From VXRD01 sp965242535 (GTDB lineage: Bacteria; Latescibacterota; UBA2968), in NCBI GenBank assembly GCA_965242535.1, contig OZ251458.1:1116001-1180000 (forward strand): a DNA stretch of 64,000 nucleotides. The letters are read 5' to 3'. The notes below the pieces were generated by a model. The model saw only the letters and a list, made by a program, of their open reading frames with translations, was not told the DNA's origin and searched no databases. Positions 25,019 to 33,536 of this stretch are shown in pieces (positions within the stretch are counted from its first letter, which is position 1; every line of letters starts with the position of its first letter). The translations under genes were made by a program, and so were the position numbers.

Positions 25019-25912
25019 ATGCGCCGATGGAGCATGGGGTTGTTCGCGCTGTTTGTCTTGGCCGGTCCGGCATGGGGTTGGTGGCCGCGCGGGCATGGGA
25101 TTTTGACGCATGCCGCCGTTCGGGCACTGCCGCCCGAGATGCCGTCTTTTTTGCGGGATGGCGCGGGCATGGTCGCCCATGCCGCAGTGGATCCCGATGT
25201 GGCGAAAAATCGCGGCACGCTGCATTTGGAACGGGCCGGGCATCCGGTTCACTATTTCAACATGGAATTGTTTGACGCGCGGGATTTGCCCGCGTCGCGG
25301 TACGCGTTTGGACGGCGTTGCGCCGAGTTGGGGAAGAAACCCGAGCGGATCGGGCTGTTGCCCTACGCGACCGCAGAAGCCACCGAGCAACTCGCGCTGG
25401 CATTTGCCGAGTACCGCAAGTGGCCGGAGAATGTGTTTATCCAAACCAAGTGTTTGCTATACGCCGGGCATGTCGCGCATTTTGCACAGGAAATTTGTCA
25501 ACCGCTGAACTTGACGATTCACTGGAATGGCCGCGTCGTAGATGGCGAACCGTCGCGCACGCGCATGCACGAGAAAATCGACGGTTTGATTCAAAATTTA
25601 GACCTCGATCCAGAAGCCCTTGCACAGGGCGTGACCGCCGCGGCCATAGATAGTTTGATGGCGGGCATTGTCGCACAGATGCACGCGCGTTCCAAAGCGG
25701 TTGACGGTACCCTCGCGCTGGAACAATACCTCGTGCCCAAAGATGCCGATTGGAAAACCGAACCCGCGGTGCGCGCATTTGCCGAAGAACAGGCCAAGGA
25801 GGCCGCGCGCTTTACCATCGCCCTCTATTTGACCGCGTGGAAAATGTCCGAGAAGATCAAATTGCCCGGCTGGATCGATCGCGGGGAGATGGATAAGGGC
25901 AGTGGGGAATGA
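25019..25912 (+). CDS. S1/P1-nuclease-fold (zinc phospholipase C-like) exported protein, copy 2
   Basis: This 297-residue paralogue of the preceding gene starts at ATG 25019 after a strong gaggagg site, 23 bp downstream. It has a signal peptide (MGLFALFVLAGPAWG), mature start W-W-P-R-G-H, VAKNRGTLHLER, and LYAGHVAHFAQEICQPLNL, where the QPLH histidine of copy 1 is Asn. One metal ligand may thus be altered, which could change substrate or activity. The order and spacing of all other blocks are the same. Tandem duplication with divergence is the simplest reading. Confidence 0.75.
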   Translation: MRRWSMGLFALFVLAGPAWGWWPRGHGILTHAAVRALPPEMPSFLRDGAGMVAHAAVDPDVAKNRGTLHLERAGHPVHYFNMELFDARDLPASRYAFGRRCAELGKKPERIGLLPYATAEATEQLALAFAEYRKWPENVFIQTKCLLYAGHVAHFAQEICQPLNLTIHWNGRVVDGEPSRTRMHEKIDGLIQNLDLDPEALAQGVTAAAIDSLMAGIVAQMHARSKAVDGTLALEQYLVPKDADWKTEPAVRAFAEEQAKEAARFTIALYLTAWKMSEKIKLPGWIDRGEMDKGSGE

Positions 25913-26029
25913 AAACAAATGACTAAAATCGCGGGCGGGGTATGAAGACATGACAGCGACGCCTCATCAGCCGTCCAAAATATCGCATAGTGCTGGGTTA
26001 AAGCCATCACGCACAGCGACGGACTACTG

Positions 26030-28456
26030 ATGTTCACCAATTACCTCACCATCGCTCGTCGCAATTTATGGGCGCGCAAGCGGGACGCGCTGATCCATGT
26101 GCTCGGCCTGAGCGTGGGCATGGCGTGTTGCGCGATGGCTTATCTCGTGATTCACCGCGAGATGAGCTACGACCGGTTTCATCCCAATGCCCATCGCATC
26201 TATCGCGTGTTGCGCGAACGGGTGAGCAATGAGCAGACGCAGGTGCGCTGGCTGACCTCGGGCGCACTCGCGCGCACGCTCGAAGCGGAGATTCCCGAAG
26301 TCGAACGGGCGTCTAAAAACCGCATCGCCCCAGTTGTGGCGCGCTATGGGGAACGGACGCTGACCCTCGCCCAAGGTCAGGTCGACGCGCAGTTTTTCGC
26401 CCTGTTTCACTTTCCGTTTGCACGGGGCAACGCCGAGGCCCTCGCACAGCCGTATCGCATTGCGATTACGCAAGCCGCAGCTAAGCGGTTATTCGGCGCG
26501 GACGATCCCATGGGCAAAGTCATCGCGCTTCGAAATCGGTACTACGGCGGGGATTACACGGTCGCCGCCGTGCTTCAAACCCCGCCGCAAACATCGTCCA
26601 TCCCATTCGATCTGTTGCACATGACCCTCGGGCGCACCGAGGAGTCCAAAGTGGACTGGACAGAGTGGCAAGGGCGCGTGCAACAAGCCGGGATCGAGAC
26701 CTTCGTGGCGTTGCGCGAGGGGGTTCAGGCGCGGGAACTCGAGGGCAAACTCTCGGGCATCATCGAACGGCACATGGGCGCGGAGGTGCGTCAAATCCTC
26801 TCGTATCGCTTGCAGGCACTGACGCGGATGAGGCTGTATGGCCGCGGGGACTATGGGTTGGATTCGGGCGGGGATATTCGCACCCTGTACCTCTTGGGGG
26901 CTATCGCCGCGCTCGTGCTCGCCATCGCCGCGATCAATTTCGTCAACCTCGCCACGGCGCGGTCGATGAACCGCGGTCGCGAAGTGGGGATGCGAAAGGT
27001 CGTCGGCGCGCAGCGCGGTCAACTCATCTTGCAACTGCTCTGCGAGACCGTCATGCTCGCGTTTCTCGCTCTGATCATCGCGGTGCCATTGGCGCGTATT
27101 GGCCTGGCGGAATGGGGGCATTTGATGGGCGGGCCGCATCCCTCAAGCGCGCAAATGTCGATAGATCTGTTGCCCGGCCTGATCGTTTTCGCGCTCGTCG
27201 TGGGCATTGCCGCGGGGATATACCCCGCGGTTTTTTTGTCGGTTGCGTCCCCGGTCAACGCGCTCAAGGGCATCGCGCACGGGTCGGGCGCGCGCCTGCG
27301 GCAGGTGCTCATCGTCGCGCAATTCGCCAGTGCCATTTTGCTCATGGTGGTGACGGACGTGGTCTATCGGCAACTCGACTACATCCAGCGCAAAGACCTC
27401 GGTTTTGAGAAAGAACACTTGGTTTTGCTCCCCATTTTTCGGATGGATCGCGATTCCAAGACCAACCGCGATCCGTGGCTGGCGGCGGATTATCAGACCG
27501 TAAAACAGGCGTTTTTGCAACGCGCCTATGTCGTCTCCGCATCTGCGTTTCGGTTCTTGCCCGGACGCGAGGGCGGCGGTTTTGTGCGGATTGTCAAACC
27601 CGAAGGCCACGATCAGACCGAATGGCGGATGCCCGTGCAAGAGGCGGATGAAGATTTCTTTGGGACTCTCGGCGTGCCCTTGCTGGCCGGACGCGCGTTT
27701 TCGCCCGAGATCGAACGCGACCGCACGCACGCGTACATCCTCAATGAGACCGCCGTCCACGCGCTCGGTTGGACCGTGCGAGACGCCGTGGGACGGCGAT
27801 TTGGCCGGGCGCGGTCAGAGGACGATGCCAAAGGCCAAGTGATCGGCGTCGTCGCGGATTTTCACTACGCCTCTCTGCGCGAGCGCGTTGGGCCGGCCGC
27901 GTTTGCGTACCGCCAGTGGTTTTACAATTACCTAGCCCTGCGCGTGCGCGATTTTCCAACTGTGCGGCCCTTTCTCGAACAGACGTGGGACGCATTTATG
28001 CCACCGGACCTGCCGTTCACTTTTTCGTTTTTAGATCGGGAACTCCACGCGATTTACGCATCCGAAAGGAACATGGGGCAAACCGCCGCGGTCTTTGCGG
28101 GACTCGCTGTGTTGCTCTCGTGTTTGGGCTTGTTCGGGCTTGCGGCTTTTACAGCGGAACGCCGCACGCGCGAAATCGGCATCCGCAAGGTGCTCGGCGC
28201 GTCTGTTGCGAGCGTCGTGTTGCTGTTGTCCAAAGCCTTTTTGAAACTCGTGCTCGTCGCCAATCTCATCGCCTGGCCCATCGCCTATTATCTGACCCAC
28301 CTCTATTTGCAGAACTTCGCGTATCGCGCCCCCCTCAGCGCGTGGCCCTTTGTTCTGTCCGGCCTGATCGCCCTCTCGGTCGCCCTGCTCACGGTTGGCA
28401 CACACGCCTTTGGCGCGGCGCGCATCGATCCAGTCGAAACGCTGCGGCGCGAATAG
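26030..28456 (+). CDS. Large ABC transporter permease with two FtsX domains (MacB/LolE-like)
   Basis: The 808-residue protein has the layout of the Bacteroidetes/Acidobacteria-type FtsX permeases. An N-terminal TM follows FTNYLTIARRNLWARKRDAL, then a MacB-like periplasmic domain, three TM helices (AAIALVLAIAAINFVNLATA onward), a second periplasmic domain (RKDLGFEKEHLVLLPIFRMD) and a final TM bundle with FGLAAFTAERRTREIGIRKV. ARSMNRGREVGMRKVVGAQR is the first coupling helix. Such permeases work with a LolD/MacB-type ATPase in export of lipoproteins, peptides or signals; that ATPase is not adjacent. No operon partner is seen, and a terminator follows. Confidence 0.88.
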   Translation: MFTNYLTIARRNLWARKRDALIHVLGLSVGMACCAMAYLVIHREMSYDRFHPNAHRIYRVLRERVSNEQTQVRWLTSGALARTLEAEIPEVERASKNRIAPVVARYGERTLTLAQGQVDAQFFALFHFPFARGNAEALAQPYRIAITQAAAKRLFGADDPMGKVIALRNRYYGGDYTVAAVLQTPPQTSSIPFDLLHMTLGRTEESKVDWTEWQGRVQQAGIETFVALREGVQARELEGKLSGIIERHMGAEVRQILSYRLQALTRMRLYGRGDYGLDSGGDIRTLYLLGAIAALVLAIAAINFVNLATARSMNRGREVGMRKVVGAQRGQLILQLLCETVMLAFLALIIAVPLARIGLAEWGHLMGGPHPSSAQMSIDLLPGLIVFALVVGIAAGIYPAVFLSVASPVNALKGIAHGSGARLRQVLIVAQFASAILLMVVTDVVYRQLDYIQRKDLGFEKEHLVLLPIFRMDRDSKTNRDPWLAADYQTVKQAFLQRAYVVSASAFRFLPGREGGGFVRIVKPEGHDQTEWRMPVQEADEDFFGTLGVPLLAGRAFSPEIERDRTHAYILNETAVHALGWTVRDAVGRRFGRARSEDDAKGQVIGVVADFHYASLRERVGPAAFAYRQWFYNYLALRVRDFPTVRPFLEQTWDAFMPPDLPFTFSFLDRELHAIYASERNMGQTAAVFAGLAVLLSCLGLFGLAAFTAERRTREIGIRKVLGASVASVVLLLSKAFLKLVLVANLIAWPIAYYLTHLYLQNFAYRAPLSAWPFVLSGLIALSVALLTVGTHAFGAARIDPVETLRRE

Positions 28457-28477
28457 GTCGATTTCGCCGAGCGACGC

Positions 28478-28515
28478 AAAACCCCCCGCAACCGCGTTAC
28501 GGGGGGCATGGTTTT
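28478..28515. terminator. Bidirectional rho-independent terminator
   Basis: Perfect cccccc/gggggg stem with inner gc pairs, flanked by aaaa on the left and tttt on the right. It lies between the convergent permease gene (plus) and the PhyH gene (minus), so it can end both transcripts. Confidence 0.85.
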
Positions 28516-28544
28516 GTCCGATAGGGCGGGCACGGGGCCCTTTG

Positions 28545-29387
28545 CTAGATCGCGTAATTCTCGTCATCGTAATACATATTTCGGTTCATCTTGTCGCCCG
28601 CACCGACCCACGCGCCGCGGAACAGGGTTTGGCGCAGGGGCGGCATGGTCGCAATGACTTCCCGCGGTACCGAACACATGCCCCACTTGCTGTTCACGGT
28701 GTTGTAGAGGTTGAACAGGCTCAAGCGCGGGCGTTTTTCATTTGTCCATCGCGTGCCCGTGTGGCACAATGCCTCGGTGAAAATCAGCGCGGAGCCGGGC
28801 GGACAGGTGTAAGTATCCCATACCTCGCTCGCTCGACCACTTAGGGACTCGGGCCGGGGGAATGCGGCTTTGTGGCTGCCGGTGAGCAACATCGTGCCCC
28901 CGTCGTGCGGGCCGATTTCGTTGATTTCCCACACCACGCGCGTCAATCCGGAATGCACTTTGCCCGGCAACATCTGATACAAGTGGGAGCTCCCGCAAAA
29001 ATTGAAATACCCGCCCCCGCCGTGCGGCCTGAAATTGTCGCGCCCGGCCTCGCGGTAATCGGTTCGGGTGCGCTCAAACCGAAAGCCATAACAGGTTTCA
29101 GACGCGATGCTCTGGTGCGACACGATTTCGTTGAGGATGCCCACGATCACCGGATGATCCAGCAAAATCTGCGACGGGCCGCCCATGGAATTGCGCTCTT
29201 CGACGGGCAGCGATTCGGGTTCAAACCGAAACGACATCTGATGCTCGCGGATGGCCGCCACTTGGTCGTCCGAAAGCAAACCGGGCAGGCAAATCCACCC
29301 TTTCAGATCGAAGAGATACTTCTGTTCCTCGCTCATGGGCACCACGGGCAACCCATCGGCATTGGTTTTCGGCAACAAATCGCGCAT
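28545..29387 (-). CDS. PhyH-family protein with an H-x-G in place of H-x-D
   Basis: The 280-residue protein belongs to the PhyH dioxygenase family by its DHGG-type block (IGPHDGGTMLLTGSHKAAF) and the distal histidine in TEALCHTGTRWTNEKRPR. The expected first iron motif reads FRPHGGGGYFNF: the histidine is present, but the carboxylate two residues later is Gly. Loss of this Asp is what distinguishes Fe/2-oxoglutarate halogenases (HxA or HxG) from hydroxylases, yet HGGG variants are also common among uncharacterised PhyH proteins. Start ATG 29387 has ggagg upstream. No neighbouring tailoring genes are seen, so a metabolite role is open. Confidence 0.78.
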   Translation of the reverse strand: MRDLLPKTNADGLPVVPMSEEQKYLFDLKGWICLPGLLSDDQVAAIREHQMSFRFEPESLPVEERNSMGGPSQILLDHPVIVGILNEIVSHQSIASETCYGFRFERTRTDYREAGRDNFRPHGGGGYFNFCGSSHLYQMLPGKVHSGLTRVVWEINEIGPHDGGTMLLTGSHKAAFPRPESLSGRASEVWDTYTCPPGSALIFTEALCHTGTRWTNEKRPRLSLFNLYNTVNSKWGMCSVPREVIATMPPLRQTLFRGAWVGAGDKMNRNMYYDDENYAI

Positions 29388-29427
29388 TGCGTTCCTCCGT
29401 TATCAAATGAGATGGAAGTTTAGGCAC

Positions 29428-29461
29428 GAGCGGGGTACAACGGGCGATAGCCCGTTCAAAG
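29428..29461. repeat. REP-like palindrome
   Basis: The word gagcggggtacaacgggcg and the palindrome aacgggc-gata-gcccgtt (29439-29456) belong to a family also found near 18800, 54532-54549 and 56279-56296. It lies between divergent genes, so it does not look like a terminator. Confidence 0.7.
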
Positions 29462-29541
29462 AGAGGCGACGCCCCGTGCCGCGCATCTGAATGGCGAGGC
29501 AAAATAGGGCGAAGGACGGATCTTTTCAACCCCAAATTGAT

Positions 29542-29569
29542 TTGACAGAGGGGGTTGGTCTCGTAATTT
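29542..29569 (+). promoter_or_regulatory. Sigma70-type promoter of the defence-like operon
   Basis: TTGACA (29542-29547) and TAATTT (29564-29569) are 16 bp apart. Transcription would start near 29576, so the ATG at 29572 would lie outside the mRNA. This supports the start at 29614 for the first gene. A near copy of the box and its context occurs at 41367-41387. Confidence 0.6.
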
Positions 29570-29613
29570 AGATGTTTCCGAATGGGCAAGGCCAAGAAAA
29601 ACGGAGCGCGAAA

Positions 29614-31923
29614 ATGAATGTGACACAAAAGCAAATCCGAGAGGCGATAAAAGACCAGAAAGAACGGTCAAAAAAAATGATTGCGACCACACGGTTTTGG
29701 AGGGCGAAAAAACTCAGCGTCCGCGCATCCAATTGTCTGGCAAAGGCAAATATTGCGGACGAACGCGCTCTCGTAGAAAAATTTGCGACATTTGACAGTC
29801 TGCTCGTGCTCAGAAATTGTGGTAGCAAAACAGCCGAAGAGATCTGGGCATATCTCACGAACTCAAAGCCCCGTGTCTCCAACTGCGATTGGGAAACGGA
29901 AATCACCACCGAACCGCAATCGGTCATTATCCCGCTTTTGGACATAGAAGTCTCCGCCCACACATGGAAAGCAGTTCAAAATAGGCCGATTCATCAATTC
30001 AACTGGAGTGTCCGGACGCAAAATATTTTCCGGAGGCAGGGCTTCAAAACGATTGCCGATATCGCCGCGCTTTCTCCCAGAGAATGGTTGAATTTTAGAA
30101 ATTTTGGAAAGACCTCTTTGACGGAAATCCAAGAGCGTATGAGGGAACTCATTGATCAACTTCAGGTTAATCCAGTTGTTCATGATTCGGGCGATGACCC
30201 TGCTGTCGAATCGCAATCGGTCTATATCCCGCTTTTGGACGTAAACGTATCCGCCCAGACATGGGAAACGTTGCAAAAAATGCCAGTCAACAGTATCCAA
30301 TGGCGCATTCGGACGCAGAACGTGATCGATCAACAAGGATTGCGAAAACTCGCCGAGATCGCCGCGTTTTCCCCCAGAGAATGGTTGAATTTTAGAAATT
30401 TTGGAAAGACCTCTTTGACGGAAATCCAAGAGCGTATGAGGGAACTCATTGATCAACTTCAGGTTAATCCCGTCGTCCTCGATCCGGACGATGAACCTGC
30501 TACCGAACCGCAATCGGTCATTATCCCGCTTTTGGACATAGAAGTCTCCGCCCACACATGGAAAGCAGTTCAAAACAGGCCGATTCATCAATTCAACTGG
30601 AGTGTCCGGACGCAAAATATTTTCCGGAGGCAGGGATTCAAAACGATTGCCGATATCGCCGAACTTCCTCCTAAAAAATGGCTCGGGTTTAGAAATTTTG
30701 GGCGCAAATCTCTGACCGAAATTCGGGAAACCGTCGATTGGATTATCGCGAATCCCGATGCGCTTGATCCGGAGGCATCGCGGATTCGGACGCTCTATGA
30801 ACTCGGTCATACCATTTTTCAACGCCTGCAAACTCGCCAACGAGAGATCGTTAAACTCTATTACGGATACGGGGGGCCGCGCAAAAATTTACAGCAAATT
30901 GGCGAAGTGTTCGGGCTTACCCGCGAGCGCGTCAGGCAGATTAAGGAGTCGGCCAATCGGCAGATCAATCGGGGCGCGGACAATCATCTCATCGCGCGCG
31001 CGGTCTCGCGTCTCTTGGGCGAATCCATCCGCGAGGTTCTCGCAGAGCGTGGTGGATATTGCCCTGTCGAAAGTCTCATGGAAATGATTCGCCAGCGATT
31101 GGATTGGGGAGATGGCGAACAGTGGATTATCGACTGGTTTGATGCCGCACTCGGCGAGGCGTGGATGTGTTTCGGGACAGATGATTGCAAAATTGTCGAT
31201 GGCGTCTGTCATCTGAAATCGGGCGAACTCGTCCAGGGTTTTTTATCTCGGCTTGCGGCGAGACTCCAACGCTACGGCTATCGACCTTTGACACTGGAAG
31301 AATGCCGATCTCTCCTCGAAAAAGCGAACGCAACAGCTATCGATTCGGATCGGTTGCTCGCTGTGATTGCGTCCTATCCCGCCTTGAGGGTTTATCGGTA
31401 TGGCGAAACGCACATCGGGCTCGCGGAGTGGACGTGGTTTGGCCCTGAAAAACCGACGTCTGCCACCGGTCGATCCGCACTCATCGAATGGTATCTCCGA
31501 ATGACCAATGAACCCGCCACGGCAAAGGCGATAGCCAATGGGATCTGGCGCGATCTCGGCCATTTTTCGTCGATGCCTTTCGACGTTGCCAAGATCTGCG
31601 AAAAACAACCCGACCGCTTTCGCGTTGGTGATAATGGCGCCTACGGCTTATATCTTTGGGAGGAAGCCGCGGAATATCGACAAGCCCTCGCGATGTCCCT
31701 GTCAGATGAATCCTTGCCGATAGAGCGGATTGCCGAGGCATTGGCCCCCCAAGAGCCGGGGGAGATCGCGTTAATTGTCGCGGCTTTGAATTTTTATCGG
31801 GATTTGTTCGTGGAAACGATGCCTTTTGAGTGGGCGTTAAAATCGCGAGCAGACGAAATTGAGGCGGAAACCGATATCGATTACGCAACGCTCACGTTTG
31901 AAGACTTAATGCCCAAATTGTGA
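29614..31923 (+). CDS. RNAP alpha-CTD-like repeat protein with sigma70 region 4
   Basis: Start ATG 29614 is set by ggag 7 bases upstream and by the promoter position. The 769-residue protein has an N-terminal helix-hairpin-helix resembling the RNA polymerase alpha C-terminal domain (LLVLRNCGSKTAEEIWAYL) and three more units containing LNFRNFGKTSLTEIQERM or a variant. These are joined by spacers of the type VIIPLLDIEVSAHTWKAV. A sigma70 region 4 helix-turn-helix follows (LQQIGEVFGLTRERVRQIKE), then a C-terminal third with HARE-HTH-like segments (GYCPVESLMEMIRQRL and similar). It is probably a DNA-binding regulator or target-recognition component. DNA of the repeat units is almost identical between copies. 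The stop overlaps the next start as GTGA. Confidence 0.8.
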   Translation: MNVTQKQIREAIKDQKERSKKMIATTRFWRAKKLSVRASNCLAKANIADERALVEKFATFDSLLVLRNCGSKTAEEIWAYLTNSKPRVSNCDWETEITTEPQSVIIPLLDIEVSAHTWKAVQNRPIHQFNWSVRTQNIFRRQGFKTIADIAALSPREWLNFRNFGKTSLTEIQERMRELIDQLQVNPVVHDSGDDPAVESQSVYIPLLDVNVSAQTWETLQKMPVNSIQWRIRTQNVIDQQGLRKLAEIAAFSPREWLNFRNFGKTSLTEIQERMRELIDQLQVNPVVLDPDDEPATEPQSVIIPLLDIEVSAHTWKAVQNRPIHQFNWSVRTQNIFRRQGFKTIADIAELPPKKWLGFRNFGRKSLTEIRETVDWIIANPDALDPEASRIRTLYELGHTIFQRLQTRQREIVKLYYGYGGPRKNLQQIGEVFGLTRERVRQIKESANRQINRGADNHLIARAVSRLLGESIREVLAERGGYCPVESLMEMIRQRLDWGDGEQWIIDWFDAALGEAWMCFGTDDCKIVDGVCHLKSGELVQGFLSRLAARLQRYGYRPLTLEECRSLLEKANATAIDSDRLLAVIASYPALRVYRYGETHIGLAEWTWFGPEKPTSATGRSALIEWYLRMTNEPATAKAIANGIWRDLGHFSSMPFDVAKICEKQPDRFRVGDNGAYGLYLWEEAAEYRQALAMSLSDESLPIERIAEALAPQEPGEIALIVAALNFYRDLFVETMPFEWALKSRADEIEAETDIDYATLTFEDLMPKL

Positions 31924-33536
31924 AAGACTCGCATCGCATGATTTTGCCACAACACCAACAGCCCATAACCGTTCGACTCGCGCGGAAAGCAGACATTGAA
32001 GGCGCGAAGCGCGTTGCGGACCAACACAGGTCCGAATTGGGATTTGTCAACATCGCCATTTTGCGGGCCGCGCAAAGCAGGGGGTGGTTGCTCGTTGCGA
32101 CGAAATGGGACAATAAAAAGCGCGCCGCGATCATCGGCTTTGCAAATTTCCGCATCAGGCTGGACAAAAACGCAACCCTGTACGAAATCGCAGTAGCGGA
32201 TGCACACAAGCGCGCAGGCGTTGGAACCCGTTTGTTGAGCGCGTTGATTCGGCGCGTTCACCTCGCAGGTGGGCAATGCGTTCGCCTCAAGTGCCCCTGC
32301 GATCTAAGTGCCAATCGCTTTTACCAAAAACGCGGATTTCAGCATGTCGATACAGAACGCGGAAAAAAGAGACCGCTCGAGGTGTGGCACTACCGCATCC
32401 CGCCGACGGAGCCGCTCTTCAGTCGCGGAGATGTGGCCCCCTCCGATCTCGTGTCCGATGCGCGGGGTACCGATCGGTTAGATCAGACGGCCCCCGCGCA
32501 TTTCTACGCTTCCCTGACGGTCACGCCTTCCGAGATGCGGACGATGCACCGCCTTTGGCATGAACGGGCACACGATTTTGATTGGAAGTACGGCAAACCG
32601 AATCCCTTTCAACGCGTGCTCATTTCGCCTGTGGTCGCTTCCAAGTCCACCTTTGACTTTGTCCGGGAACTGAAACGCACGGGCGAATCAGAAGTGGTCA
32701 TGTTCGATTCCGGTGGCTATTTCGTTCAAACAGGCGACATTTCCTACTACGACCTCCACCGCAAACTCTACGAATGCTATCGGCGAGAGGACTGGGCAGA
32801 TATCTACGTGCTGCCCGATAATCCGCCACTCAGCGAGGATTCTCTGCGTTCGGCAGAGGAAAAAATAAAGCAAACGGTGGAAGGCAGCCTGCGCTTGTAC
32901 GGCGATCTTCCCGGCGCGATTCAGCAAAAGGCAATGCCCGTCGTCCACGCAACGAGGCGTGAACACCTCGACTATTGCCTGCGCCACTACACCCCTTTTA
33001 CGAGCATTGGATTTGGATCATTTCCAACGAGCGGGCGTTCGAACTCCATCAACCGGTTGAACATCAACGCGCTGATGATTCTTCGGCAACTGACTCGGAT
33101 GCTGGATTCGGATGGCGTCACACTACACACCTTTGGCATTTCAACACCGCCTGCGATCTACCTGCTATCGCTGGTCGGCGTGCATTCTTTTGACTCCAAC
33201 GGCTGGATGCGCTCTGGCGGCTACGGCAAGATTTTCCTCCCGTTCATGCGGGGCTACTTGGTCACTTTCAATTCTCGAAAGAACAAGAGTTTGAATGAAT
33301 CAGAGTTCGTATTTTGGAAGGAAAATATCGGGCACGATTGCCCGTTCTGCGGTTCTTTTGAGCAGCTTTCAAACCACCGATGGCATCGGATTATGCACAA
33401 CCTGATCGTGATGTCGGAATTGGAGACGCATCAGCGAACGCCTCAAACGGATATGTTGCGCGAGTTGTCGGGCGCGTACTATCGCATGTCGCAAAGCTTA
33501 ATCGCGGAGGATCGATGGCACGGTCGCACATCTTAA
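31920..33536 (+). CDS. GNAT acetyltransferase fused to a TGT/DpdA-like transglycosylase
   Basis: The 538-residue product begins at GTG 31920. Residues 15-160 form a GNAT domain (YEIAVADAHKRAGVG with the acetyl-CoA loop, LSANRFYQKRGF). Residues 195-515 have the TIM-barrel pattern of tRNA-guanine transglycosylases. FDSGG at 262-266 supplies the general-base Asp, D300 in VLPDNPP fits the base-recognition Asp, and D425 in SFDSNGW fits the nucleophile. A zinc site follows with CPFC (474-477) and H493 in MHNLIVMSELE, like the end of bacterial TGT; the canonical CxCxxC is reduced to CxxC. DpdA enzymes use this fold to put 7-deazaguanines into DNA. Substrate here, tRNA or DNA, is inference; the setting beside PglZ suggests DNA. 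Confidence 0.78.
   Translation: MKDSHRMILPQHQQPITVRLARKADIEGAKRVADQHRSELGFVNIAILRAAQSRGWLLVATKWDNKKRAAIIGFANFRIRLDKNATLYEIAVADAHKRAGVGTRLLSALIRRVHLAGGQCVRLKCPCDLSANRFYQKRGFQHVDTERGKKRPLEVWHYRIPPTEPLFSRGDVAPSDLVSDARGTDRLDQTAPAHFYASLTVTPSEMRTMHRLWHERAHDFDWKYGKPNPFQRVLISPVVASKSTFDFVRELKRTGESEVVMFDSGGYFVQTGDISYYDLHRKLYECYRREDWADIYVLPDNPPLSEDSLRSAEEKIKQTVEGSLRLYGDLPGAIQQKAMPVVHATRREHLDYCLRHYTPFTSIGFGSFPTSGRSNSINRLNINALMILRQLTRMLDSDGVTLHTFGISTPPAIYLLSLVGVHSFDSNGWMRSGGYGKIFLPFMRGYLVTFNSRKNKSLNESEFVFWKENIGHDCPFCGSFEQLSNHRWHRIMHNLIVMSELETHQRTPQTDMLRELSGAYYRMSQSLIAEDRWHGRTS

Noticed and set aside
29572..29613. ATG 29572 as start of the alpha-CTD repeat protein
   Set aside because: It is placed 2 bp after the -10 box, before the expected transcription start, and lacks a ribosome site; ATG 29614 has one.
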